Source: Diphasiastrum complanatum (taxonomy: Eukaryota > Streptophyta > Lycopodiopsida > Lycopodiales > Lycopodiaceae). Taken from it: 64,000 nucleotides of DNA. Below the pieces are notes generated by a model, which was given only the letters and a program-made list of their open reading frames with translations, was not told the origin of the DNA and made no database searches. A program made the position numbers and the translations under genes. Below, piece by piece: positions 51,302-62,545 of the stretch. The number at the start of each line of letters is the position of its first letter. Within the stretch, counting starts at the first letter, position 1. The stretch spans positions 19,538,149 to 19,602,148 of the forward strand of contig CM055106.1 in NCBI GenBank assembly GCA_029204225.1. Direction: 5' to 3'.

Positions 51302-51313
51302 TGGTATCAGAGC
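51302..51313 (+). other. Primer binding site (tRNA-iMet)
   Basis: A perfect TGGTATCAGAGC one base after the LTR end. Confidence 0.92.
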
Positions 51314-52200
51314 ATATCACCTCACCAATTCTCATCAATGATGTCCACTCTTCTTCCCCTCTTAGAATTTTCAATCCATTGAAAATCTCCTTCAGCTAAG
51401 GCACTAAGAAGATGTAGAGACATTAGTGAATGTAAAAGTGAGTTACCGTAGGAAAAAATCAGAAAAAAATTCATTTCTATCCTATACATGGGTTGAATCA
51501 CAGATACACAAAAACCATCCACTGATATGCATAATAGTACTAGTCTGACCTTTTGCATACAATTCACCATAGGATTCAAACATGAAATGAAATCAATTTT
51601 TCATCTTTGACCAGTTACTATCACTGATCATTTTCCAATAAAAAATGGACCGTTTTTTTCTTTTTATTGACCAACTTGGCATTACTCCGTCAATGTTAAT
51701 AAACTGTCAAAAACTTTGAATATGAAGTTACATGAATTGAAGTCCCACAAATTGGATTTCAACAACTCTTAAATTTTTATACAAAAAAAAGTCTTTCCAC
51801 ATGATAAAGAGTCCAACATTCATTTCCTCTAGCTACTTCATATTATTGAGTGGTTTTAAATTCAAACTTGACAAGTATCTTGCACAAAAGTTCACTGGAC
51901 CCACTTCTAATGATGCAAATTAATCAGAAACGTATCAGATAACTAACCAATTTCAAATTCTGACCAAATTTGAAATTCAACAAAAAAAAAAACTCAGTTT
52001 AACTCTCGGCAAATTGCATGTCCTACAACGGTATTTGTGGTTCCTTCAGTTAACTTTTAAATTATCCATAACTTGGAAATAATTTAACTTTAGTGAAAAC
52101 ATTGTGACCGAATCTGACTGAACAAAACTCAGTATGGTCAATTCACTAACCTAAATTCATTTCGTAGAACATCGAGAACACACAATGGTTCCTCACCTAG
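51314..52200 (+). other. copia leader, coding part deleted
   Basis: AT-rich DNA following the PBS. No gag, protease or integrase was recognised before RT resumes at about 52200, so ~3 kb of the expected internal region is missing or unrecognisable. Confidence 0.5.
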
Positions 52201-53405
52201 CCGCAAAGATAAAGAAAAAGCAACAGTAGCACCCGAGCAATCTCTACACAAATCATTAAGAGAGCACAAAGCAATTGTCAGATTTGCACCTAACATTTTA
52301 TCCTCAACAATGGAAGAATTTTGTGGATTCGGAGGTGAACCACAAACCTATGAAGAAGCCATTGATTGTCCAAAGAAGGACAAATGGATAGATGCCATGA
52401 AAGCAGAAATACACTCCATGGAAACGAACAACTTCTGGACACTTAAACCAATACCGGATGGCAGAAAGACTATTAAATGCAAATGGATCTATAAGTATAA
52501 ATATGGAGCTGATGACAAGGTATCATGATACAAAGCAAGGCTGGTAGCTAGAGGTTTTTCTCAAAAGTATGGCACTGACTTCACCAAAGCCTTTTCTCCA
52601 GTTGTAAAGCATATCTCTGTACGCTTATTGATCGCATATGAAGCAACAAACAACCTGAAGATCCACATTGTGGACGAGAAGATTGCATTCCTACATGGAG
52701 AACTCAAAGAGGAACTCTACATGGATCAGCCACCGGGTCTCAAATGCAAATCATTCTTTGATTGCGCACGCAAAATGCTCAAAAGCATTTATGGACTGAA
52801 ACAGTCTGCCAGACAATATTGGTATAAGAAAAAGGATTATGCACTAAGATCCTTGGGCTTCCAACCTTTGATAGTAGACTATAATGTCTATGTAAAGGTT
52901 GTGCATGGAGAGATCATCATAATAGATGTCTACGTAGATGACATGCTCATCCTATCAAGGAGCAATGACTTGATTGCACAAGTGAGCATGATATCTCCAA
53001 ACATTTTGAGATATTAGACCTGGGTGAAGCACGATGCTACCTAGGAATGAAAATCAATCGAGACCTTGAGAACGATAAATTGTATTTGCACTAGTCGAGA
53101 TATACTCAAAGGATCATTGATAGCTTTCAGATGACTGAATGTAAAGGAGTGAACACTCCGATGGTCGCAGACACAGTGTTGACAAATGCAGACTATCCGA
53201 ACAAAGAGAGTGAAGCAATGTTCTCAACAAGCCCTACAGAAGGATGATAGATTTTTTTAATGTATTTGACAGACAACACACAACCGGACATTGCATACGT
53301 AGTGTTCAGAATGAGTCAATTCAATATCAATGTACGACCAACACACTGTAAGATCGCCAAAAGAGTTCTACAATAACTGCAACAAACGAAGGGTCTTGAT
53401 GTAGA
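52201..53405 (+). pseudogene. Ty1/copia RT with partial RNase H
   Basis: Plus strand: TYEEAIDCPKKDKWIDAM, TIKCKWIYKYKYGADD, IHIVDEKIAFLHGELKEE, YGLKQSARQYWYKKKDY and VYVDDMLILS (YVDD intact). After 53017 many stops accumulate in the RNase H lead-in (RMSQFNI near 53310), which ends abruptly near 53405 where a minus-strand copia begins. Closest in the window to the 56171-58652 copy. Confidence 0.9.
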
Positions 53406-54289
53406 CTTGGATTCATAAAGCTTCTTCAAAGCTTCCAAGCCTCCAAAGATGATGTGCACTTACCAACTTCCTTGAGAAGTTCATTGGTAACATTCATCTT
53501 AATCATGTGTAGAGCCTTCTTTGCTCTCTTGTCATACCTCACTTGATCTTGAGGTGCTTGAGGCCTCTCCTCCACACTGCAACAATCTCCATCAGCCCAT
53601 TCATCTCCAATAAGGACTCCATCCTCACCTTCCAAGTAGAATAGTTGATTGAGATAAGCCTATCATTGCCTTCCAATATGAATCCACCTCTTGTAGCCAT
53701 GTTGCAATGACCTGATCTTCTCTTTCAGCCTGTTCCAATGCACAAAGCACTCTCTTGAATGTCAACAAATGAACTCAAGAAGAAATCACAAAGATATGGA
53801 ACCTCTCAAATCTCTTCTAGCACTTCTCACTAGAAAATCAATACATAGAATAGTGAAATCTTGATCAACCTACGATCTATCCTCAATCTAATGATTCTTG
53901 CCACTTTCTAATACTGAAACACACTCAAAAGAAGTTCAGTAACCTCACAGACTAGAGATCCAATCAAAATTAGGATTTTGACAAAATCACAAAAAATTGA
54001 ATATCTCAAATTCTACAAGCAATTTCTAGAAACTTGATATATCTTCTTGTAGACTCCAATGAGACCTATCTAATGCGACAAAAATCATCTAGATCTATTA
54101 ATCCAAGTATGAAATCGGAATTGATCAAGTATATAACCCTATATTGAGTTTTGACCTACAAAAGATCAATTCTACACATGCAAAAATGCTGATTTTTGAG
54201 TAGAGATCAATCTAGCATGCTCTAGCATTGGTAACTCCTCCAAATCCTTGCTAAAGATGGCTGATCCTTTCATAACCTGAAACACAAGA
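53406..54289 (-). pseudogene. Ty1/copia gag start and leader
   Basis: The minus strand begins MATRGGFILEGNDRLI (about 53700), then NYSTWKVRMESLLE and, after a frameshift, KRAKKALHMIKMNV and SLEAWKL: the N-terminal gag fold of copia elements. Positions 53702-54289 are the non-coding leader up to the PBS. The gag is cut off near 53406. Confidence 0.85.
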
Positions 54290-54301
54290 GCTCTGATACC
54301 A
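54290..54301 (-). other. Primer binding site (tRNA-iMet)
   Basis: A perfect TGGTATCAGAGC on the minus strand, directly abutting the LTR end (CCTTCACA). Confidence 0.92.
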
Positions 54302-55885
54302 TGTGAAGGATTTCAGATCATTCAAGATCCAATCCATGTCCCTGATCTTTGGTTACAATAAGGAGCAAACCAACAATCCTGCCAATGTAGAAAAATCAGC
54401 ATCTACATACAAAATGAGATGCAAACTCTAAGAGATACTGATCAAACATGAACCAAAACATAAAATATGGTTTATGTCCGTAAAATTATAGTACCCTACT
54501 GTAAAAATTACAGCAAATAAGGATCCTAAAACACTTGAAATGATGAGGGAAACAATAGACTATGATTTCATAAGATTAGCACAAGTTGAACCATCAAAAT
54601 CCATCAAAAATCTATGCTTGAACCTCACTAAATGGCCCAAATCCTTGAAGAAGGCTTCACACGTGTGAAAGTACGGCCTCCCACAGTCTGAGTACTGTAC
54701 ACCAGACCTACATTCAATCCTATAATCATTAGTAATCACAAGTACTCAAACAATTATGAACATAGAGAGCAATTGCACCATTATGAGAGAAAAAACATGA
54801 AATTGCTTGATTGATTTTGGTGAGATATCATCACCTATATATACATGATCCATCACGGTTTTGGGCAGGTATGAGTAGCCCTAAACCTATCCCTAATGCT
54901 AATTTTGGTGGATCTTTCATCCCTACCAAGTTAGGGTTGGAATCTTGGAGATCCCTCAACAATGCAAAAATTACCAAAAATAGCTCCTATTTTTACTCCC
55001 TTGTATCTAAGCATAATTTGGACTCATTCCAAAGGTTCTAACACTTAGGTCTACTTGAGAACATCCTTATGAATGGAATCCTATGCTATTTGGCACGTGT
55101 GACAAGCCACATCATAATATTTTAGGCCTGCTTTTTCTTTCAAATCTATTGCAGTAAACAATTGCTTCCATATTTGCAGCATTATGTAACACCAATGAGT
55201 AGTAGAACCCAAAGAGAACCATGTATAATGATGAAATGAGAGAGAGAAGAGAGAAGATGTGTCTCTCCACGAGTTACATCCTTTTATAGAGTGTCCAAAC
55301 CCTATTTTGCCACTTGGCTTTCCCTCCAGAATGTGAACCCTACTATTTTTGGGTCTAGATTCAATGTACCCAAAGTTCAAATTTGAATATCTCTCAAACT
55401 CGACTACCAACTTTCCCACACTTTCAAAAAGTGTTTATTGAATGTATTTTAAACTAATATAACTTCAAAAAGTTTATCTCTAAGTCTAAAATGAGTTTTG
55501 GCCTCTTATTGACAATTTACCAAAATATGACTAAACTTGTTGAAATCTCTCACAAGGAAGAGTTCCATTTTGCATTCGATAGTGACAATCGATAGTTCAA
55601 TAGTGTCGACAATTTGATCATGGACAGTCGATGGTCGATAGTGATGAAATTCCTACAATCAATCACATCGATTCGATTTCAATGGTTGCTTGATAGCTTG
55701 ACTTTGATTTCAAATGTTAGAGTCGATTCGTTGCTTGGCTTCGAATATCTATGTATTTTTGTAGACAATTGCAGACTGTTTTGTAGTTTATTTTTGCAGA
55801 CTGTTGTAGAGAGTGAGTATTTACATTGTGTAGGAGTACTCAGAAGGTAAACTTGGGGGACTAGGAGTAAGATTAAACTACAACA
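54302..55885 (-). repeat. copia LTR flanked by PPT and by PBS, minus strand
   Basis: 1584 bp, TGTTGTAGTTT...CTTCACA on the minus strand. A TATA box (CTCTATAAAAGG, about 55276-55288) lies ~600 bp inside its start. One side has a PPT and RNase H, the other a PBS and gag. No second copy of this LTR is in the window. Confidence 0.85.
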
Positions 55886-56170
55886 CTCCCCCTTAAGCTA
55901 ACTGCTTGGAACTTGAATAAAAAATAAACATACCAATTAAGGTACTAAATTTTCTCTCTTAGAAAATAAAATTGAACTTCAATATGCTTAGTTCTAGAGT
56001 GAGTTCGTGGGTTTATAAAAAGAACTATGTAGCTCTGATTGTCACAATGGAGTATTGGTACAATCTACTAAAATTTTAGATCTTGGAGTAATCTTATGAG
56101 CCAAATAATCTCCTTTATTGTAGAAGTGGATGCAACATATTCAAAGGCAAGATGTCCTGAACACTCTTCA
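55886..56170 (-). pseudogene. Polypurine tract and copia RNase H end
   Basis: The minus strand reads CTTAAGGGGGAG (55886-55897) next to the LTR. Upstream of it are FEYVASTSTIKEIIWLIRLL and KHIEVQFYFLREKI, the end of copia RNase H, with a few stops. The fragment begins near 56170 against a plus-strand copia. Confidence 0.85.
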
Positions 56171-58652
56171 CAAAGGATTCCTTTAGAGTGACGGAATTTC
56201 TGGAGCTAATACATTTGGACCCTTTGACGTCCTCTTTGTCAGAGGTTCAAGATATAATATCACTTTCATCGATGATTATAGTAAGTTTGCTATTGTCTAC
56301 TTCATCCATAACAAATCAGAAGCTCTTGATAAGTCATAGAGTACGTGAACTAGGCTGAGAAGAAAGTCAAGCAGATCAAAACTGACAGAGGAGGAGAATA
56401 CATCTCCAAGATTTATCGGCTTCTGTAAAAGTCAAGGAATTCCTCACAGGAAGACTGTTGCATATACACCGCAACGTAATGGTGTAGCTGAGAGGAAGAA
56501 CATAACCCTCATGGAAGTGACAAGATGCATGACAACCTACTCAAAGGCATCAAAGTCACTATGGGCTGAAGCAGTAGCTACAACGGCCTACCTGTACAAC
56601 AGAATAGGCAAATCAGATGTTCCTCACACTACCCCACATGAGGTATGGTGGAGAAGCAAACCAAATCTAGCTCATGTACAAATATTTAGATGTGTAGCAT
56701 ATGCACACATATCAGATAAGAAGAGGAATAAGCTAGATGAAAAGGTGGAACAAGGATTCTTGGCTGGCTATGATAAACATTCTGCATACTGCAGAATATA
56801 CATGCCTCAAACAATGAAGTAAAGATTGTCAAAGACATCAGATTGACAAAGCAAGGACTATGGCCGACGAAGATCCAATCAGCTACGAAGTTCTTGGGAG
56901 ACAGTACTATGATATGCCTACACCGATAGAGGGAGCGGACCTTGAGCATCCGGAAAATGATGTTCAAATTCCAGACGGACTAAACGATAGTTCAGACGAT
57001 GAGCAAACTGACATATCGAGAGTACCCAGCACACCTGCGATACATCGAGGTCCTGATGTTGGTAGACGAGACAAGGTCAAGGCAATTGCTGAGCTTGCAT
57101 TATCTCCAAGGATATCTGACAGACAAAGAAGAGCGGCAATCAGATTTGTACCTAACAGCTCATCCTGTACTCAAGAAGAGTTCTGTGGATTCGTGAACTA
57201 CAAACCTATGAGGAAGCAATCAACAGTCCATACAAGGACAAGTGGATCAAGGCCATGGAAGACAAAATGGACTCCATGAAGCAGAACCAAGTGTGGACTC
57301 TTCAACCACTTCCGACAAATAGAAAGAATGTCAAATGTAAGTGGATCTACAAGTACAAATACGGAGCAGACAACAATGTATCAAGATACAAGGCCAGGCT
57401 AGTTGCAAAGGGTTTCTCACAAAAGTATGGTATCAACTACACTGAAACATTTTCTCCTGTTGTGAAGCACACATCTCTACGAATATTGTTTGCATATGTG
57501 GCTGCCTACGATCTGAAATCCACATTGTAGATGGGAAGACAACATTTCTGCATGGCGAGCTCAAGGAAGAGGTCTATATGGACTAGCCACCAGGTTTTAC
57601 TTGCAAATCGTTCACAGACTATGCCTGCAAAATGCATGGAAGCATCTATGGACTACAACAGTCCACCAAACAGTGTTGATGACACGCTGATTCTGTCACG
57701 GAGCGCAACAACCTGATTGCACAAGCGAAGACAGATATTTCGAAGCACTTCAAAATATTGGACCTGGGAGAAGCCAAGTGCTACCTAGGTTTGCAGATCG
57801 ACAGAGATTTTAAAGCTGGAAGGTTATACCTACACCAGCCAAGATGTATCTAGAAGATCATTGATGATTTCAATATGACAGATTGCAAGGGAGTAAATAT
57901 TCTAATGATTCATGGCACAATGCTGACAAACGAAGACTGTCCCAGAGATGATGTAGAATGACAAGCAATGCAGCACAAGCCTTACAGAAAACTTATCGAT
58001 TCTTTGATGTACTTGGCAGACAACACGAGGCCGAGCATTGCTTATGTAGTGTTCCAATTAAGCCAATTCAACATACATCCAGGACCAACGCATTGGAAGA
58101 TCCCCAAGAGGATCATGTAGTACTTGTAGAACACAAAGAACTATGGGCTGTGCTATAGTCGAGACGTAGGATTCAAGATGACAGTGATTAAGCTAGGCAT
58201 CCCCAAAGGATGATAGTAAAAGTGTCTCAAGAAGATGCACCATAGCAGCCGATGCAGCTAATATATGGATAAGCAAAAAGTAGACCATAGCTGCCCAATC
58301 ATCATGTGAGGCAGAATATGTTGTTGCAGCCAAAATGGCTAATGAGCTAACATGGCTCAGACAATTCCTAGATGGATTGGGACAGAGTACCAACAAACCA
58401 TTGATCTTGTTTGTGGACAACACATCCACTATACATCTAACCAAAGATCTTGGGTTTCACTCTAGAATGAAGCATATTGCCACCAAGTATTATTTGATCT
58501 AGAATCTGGTTGAGAAGGACGAGTTGAAGACCGCCTTCATACCTACAAAGCAGATGGTAGCTGATATCTTTACGAAGCTTCTAGACAAGGCCATGTTTGA
58601 GAGACAAAGTTCAAGCTTGGAAATCAGCAAAATACCCGCTTTGAGAGGGAGC
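56171..58652 (+). pseudogene. Ty1/copia integrase-RT-RNase H
   Basis: Plus strand: FIDDYSKFAIVYFIHNKS, KTDRGGEYIS and GVAERKN (all three integrase catalytic residues), ASKSLWAEAVATTAYLYNR, PHEVWWRSKPN and FLAGYDKHSAY. RT follows as VKCKWIYKYKYGADN and LVAKGFSQKYGINYTETF; then a deletion removes the stretch up to the active site, leaving VDDTLILS without the Tyr. RNase H has SSCEAEYVVAAKMANEL, LFVDNTSTIHL, RMKHIATKYY and MVADIFTKLLDKAMFERQ. Several stops and frameshifts are present. It ends at PPT GAGAGGGAG (58643-58651). Confidence 0.92.
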
Positions 58653-59140
58653 TGAAGAAACCTTGAGTTTTTATATTTTCAAAGCTTTAGTATTTTTCCT
58701 TAATGACCCAGGACTTTTTTGGCCTTTTTCGCCACATAGTTAGAAAGACGACACTTCGGGTATCCATATGCAAGCCAAGGTTAGGACGCATTATCGGGCA
58801 TGGACAAACTATCGGCGGACCTCAGCTGATTGGGCGTGAAGGCTCAAATTGTCACGCTCCACTGCCGCCATGCAACGTTAAGAAAAATACAGTTAATGGA
58901 TGTTTAGCTAAAATTTAGCTAATCAAATCTTGTAATCTAATCCAGTATGATATATCTATTGGATCATAGCAAATAGATACATACAGAGAGAGAGAGAGTT
59001 GAATATACACTTGATCGCAACACTTAGAGTGAGGTGTGTATCAAGGAAGTAAGATACTTCTAGCGAAATCTAGATCATTCGTGAGAGAGAGAATACCTCT
59101 TGCGCCAACGCGCTGATCTGGAAAACAGACAATGCTAAAA
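58653..59140 (+). repeat. Partial copia LTR
   Basis: Starts TGAAGAAACC after the PPT and shares short blocks with 50302-51300 up to about 59120 (CGTGAGAGAGAG, GCGCCAACGCGCTGATCTGG). Similarity fades after that; the true end was not found. Confidence 0.6.
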
Positions 59141-60216
59141 AAAAAACTATTGATGTATACTCGATTTTGATAATACAGACGAGTTACAATTTTTGCTCAA
59201 TGCATGCAATGTCTGAATGTTGTAATGCTTATTCAATTTATCAGTAGCTATATTTCCGTTGTCATTAGTCATTATCTGCTGTTCATAAATTCATTGTCAG
59301 ATTAGTAGTAGCTAATTGCTGTTCGGAGGATGACTGATTGTGGTTTGAAACAATAGCTTCATCCGACAGATCGGCTCCATTTGAGCTTAAGCTGGAATCA
59401 TTGCTTGAGCCAAAGTCGTTAGATTCCATCAGTGGCTTCAGAGTGACCCAAGACTTCCAAAAATGACTACGCCTATAAAAAACAAACAAAGCTATCGCGA
59501 CAATTGTCACATTTGTGCTTTTAATAATGAACTTTGAAATCATTAGTACTAAAGTGATTTCATAGACAAACCATTACATAGTGCATATTGCAGTATCAAA
59601 ATACTAGACAATTTAGACTAATCGATAAGAGATTTAAAATATACAAATAACTTTGAAGAAGCTTGCATGCATTCTGACATAATACTGAATGCAATAAGAA
59701 AGTATGAGATTTAGTAAGTAGCACGTACAAATCAGATGATGTGAGTACAAAACAATAGCGGATGAAGCCACGTACTCTAAACTATCTTTGAGTAACTGAT
59801 AACTCTATATAATGATAAGCAAAAAGCGCTGCTAGCAATATTCAAAGTAGAAACTATGTCATATGTCTCTCTCTAATGATCAGCTATTTATACTAATGAG
59901 GAATTCCGCTTAGGCTTATCCCATTAGGGCAACTAATTAGGTCGTAGGTTGCAATTGAAGCTTAGCTACAATGCGCTGTCATCCATCTAGGTAGGACTTC
60001 TTGGAAATATATATTGCTAACCAACTCGGTTAATTTGTTAGCTTCATAACAGACGGAAAACAACCTTCAACACCTTCGATAGTTCGTCATTATCGAAGTC
60101 ACTTGTTGAGTGATTCTCGATTTCTACAGACTTTGTAGAAACACAAATAAAACTACAGATCTGCATTAATGAATGGACGTAGATTAACTATAGGATTATA
60201 GGAAAATAATCCAACA
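59141..60216 (-). other. Unresolved region with a TATA box and a short open frame
   Basis: The minus strand has a good TATA box, GTATAAATAG (about 59887-59896), and ~350 bp downstream an 86-codon open frame (59543 to 59283). That frame has a hydrophobic stretch (VTIVAIALFVFY) followed by a Ser/Asn-rich tail. An acceptor-like TTTGTTTTTTATAG lies within the frame. The right edge reads TGTTGGATTATTTTCC on the minus strand, as an LTR start would, but no PPT, PBS or partner was found. It could be an LTR fragment or a small unknown gene. Confidence 0.3.
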
Positions 60217-60330
60217 AGATATACGTATGCAAATTGGGCAGGTGGCATTGACACAAGAAAATTCACTTTTGGATTTATCTTCCTACTCAACCGATATCCC
60301 GAAATAGTCAAAAGCAGGCCTCCATTGCAA
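60217..60330 (+). pseudogene. Ty1/copia RNase H scrap
   Basis: The plus strand reads YANWAGGIDTRKFTFGFIF, matching the DADWAG...RRSTSGY block of copia RNase H, then degenerates. Confidence 0.75.
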
Positions 60331-60528
60331 TGTCATCAATATAATCAGAGTACATTGCAGTTTCTAGATGATAGTTGTATATTTTCCAACAAGCTAAAAA
60401 TCTCTTTTCTCCCATATTAATTGTTGCAGCAGTGAGGGTTAAAATTTGAAAGATTTTATTGTGATTTTATATAGTGTCTGTTCAATATAAGTATGTATAA
60501 CTAAATCTTGGTAACAAATTTTTGATAG

Positions 60529-60690
60529 GTATTGGGAACTCCCAACGAGGACATATGGCCTAGAGTGAGCAAGCTAAGGGATTCGCACAAGTATCCACAA
60601 TGACAATCTCAGGATATCAGCCGTGTTGTCCTTGACCTAGACACCAATGGCATTGATCTTCTTTCTATAAGTCTTACCACCGGGTCCTAG
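60529..60690 (+). pseudogene. B-type cyclin-dependent kinase (CDKB) exon fragment
   Basis: One frame reads VLGTPNEDIWPRVSKLRD, SHKYPQ, stop, QSQDISRVVLDLD and TNGIDLLS. This is the kinase C-lobe region after the substrate-binding segment. The LRD-x-H-x-YP-x-W spacing and QD-x-SR-x-V block fit plant CDKB, which drives G2/M, and not CDKA. The Trp codon is TGA here. The piece starts right after an acceptor-like TTTTTGATAG and ends at a stop near 60690. No other kinase exons were seen within the window. It is a broken copy, probably captured by a transposon or left by a duplication. Confidence 0.8.
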
Positions 60691-61759
60691 CAATTTAGAT
60701 TTTGACAACATTTTCTATTTTTGCATCATTTATGTTTTGGGAATATGAAACTTCTAATATGCAAAATCAACTAATGACTACTTGTTATTATTTTCTTTTG
60801 ATTTCCTGCATGGTAATCTCATCAATATGAATTATAGGACTCAACAAGATACAAAGACTAATTAAATGCACATCGCTTTCCTGTAATACTAGATTAGAGA
60901 ACACCCAATGTCTAGAAGACACTTTCACTAATTTTAGAAAGTGGTAGTGTATGATCCAACAAAGAGGATATCTGCTAGGGTGGGATAATAATCCAAGATC
61001 AGTAGTGGGCACAATAGTCATAAATTGTGAGCATTGAAATATGGGATTTTGAATACTACAAATCGAACTTGTGATTGAAATCAAAAGAGTTGTATTTACT
61101 ATGATATGATCAAGATAAAACTATTGTTAGTATCATGAAAATACCTGACATAAATTTTGAAATAATGACCATTATGACATTCTCATGGTATATATATGGT
61201 GAACATCACCAAAAGAAATGAATGATGAAATTTGAAATCATAAATAAGTGAACTAAGCAGTTTTGTTGTTGATTGCTTAAAAATCAGTCCACTATTTCAC
61301 AAATGGAATGAGAAATTGGCAAATTCTATTGAGGTGCACGCTGAAGACTACACGATTGAGAGTTTTTGACCTCGGAACATTATTATGACATTGAATCATC
61401 AATATAAAACTTATGAAATGATAATACTAAATTATCATAATTGTGAATATTGAATTGTAAATCCTGAATAGAAAATTTTAAGATGGTGAATACATTTATA
61501 AAGTTGTTTTGACAATTGTGATTGGTGAATTTTATATGTGAAACATGAATAATGGATTGGGAATTCATGGTTACAATGGTAATATTGTCAAAATAATACT
61601 GTGAAAATTAGGATCTAGTGGTGAGTGCAAATCAAACACATATTACTGATAGATTGGCACCATCAAACCACATGTAGCATCCACAAGAAAAAAACATTTC
61701 TATCTAATTGTATAATAAAATATTTTGATTCAAATATATTTGAATCCTAGAGTTTATGT
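60691..61759. other. Non-coding, nothing recognised
   Basis: AT-rich. Short frames on both strands have no motifs. It lies between the CDKB fragment and the helicase remnant. Confidence 0.4.
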
Positions 61760-62545
61760 GAATTATTTCATAGAATATTTACTTGGGTTTCATGCTCCAA
61801 TTGGTAGAAGGTGAATTTTATTTTTATTGATTGTCTCTCTTACCAAAATCAACTTCAATCAAAGATGTGCATTTGTAGCACATGGACTATATTCTATAAA
61901 ATGGCGCGCAAGATACATTATGCACAAGGCCTAACAATCGACAATTTAATTTTCCAGCCAAAAGAATGTACCAAAAATGGCCTAACATATGCAACATTAT
62001 TCAGAGTACAAGATATTCAAGAACTTATACCTCACCTCACCACTTCAAAATCAATGCTTTGAACTTGACACGTACATAAGCACTAAAATGGATTGTATAT
62101 GAACACACGCAAAATGGCAATCCCAAAATTTGCCTACTACAAACACTTACAAAGACACTCAACTTTCCATTCAATCTGTAAACACAATATTAATACAAAA
62201 ACACGAACTTGATATTTTTGTAAATTACCTTATTGTGCTTGCAAGGAACCTGAAACCACAATTTTGTAGCTTCTAAGAAAATATTCCATGCAATTCGAAA
62301 TGAGCATTTCTAGACAACCATATATTATGATAACAACCAAACAGTAAAGATGAGCATACTTCATTACAAACACACAACCAACAAACATTCTAGGAGACTT
62401 CAACATTGACACGCTCTCTTTAGACAATGTTACAAGCCATCCCACAATACTCATAAATCAACATAATCTCAAACTAACAATCACAACAAATGCATCGGTA
62501 CTCATAAGCCAACTACATTATTTTTGGATAAATTCTTGCAAGATG
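61760..62545 (+). mobile_element. Helentron-like remnant: PIF1 helicase C-terminus plus EEP endonuclease
   Basis: The plus-strand block 61811-62062 has HYAQGLTIDNLIF and then TKNGLTYATLFRVQD, matching the last motifs of Helitron PIF1-type helicases (HKAQGLT, then GLTYVALSRV). About 330 bp further, one frame (62385-62540) reads NILGDFNIDTL, HNLKLTITTN and SQLHYFWINS, matching the GDFN and (Q)LDHIW motifs of the exonuclease-endonuclease-phosphatase fold. Helicase followed by endonuclease is the gene order of Helentron/Helitron2 elements. The stretch between is full of stops. Element ends were not found. Confidence 0.72.
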
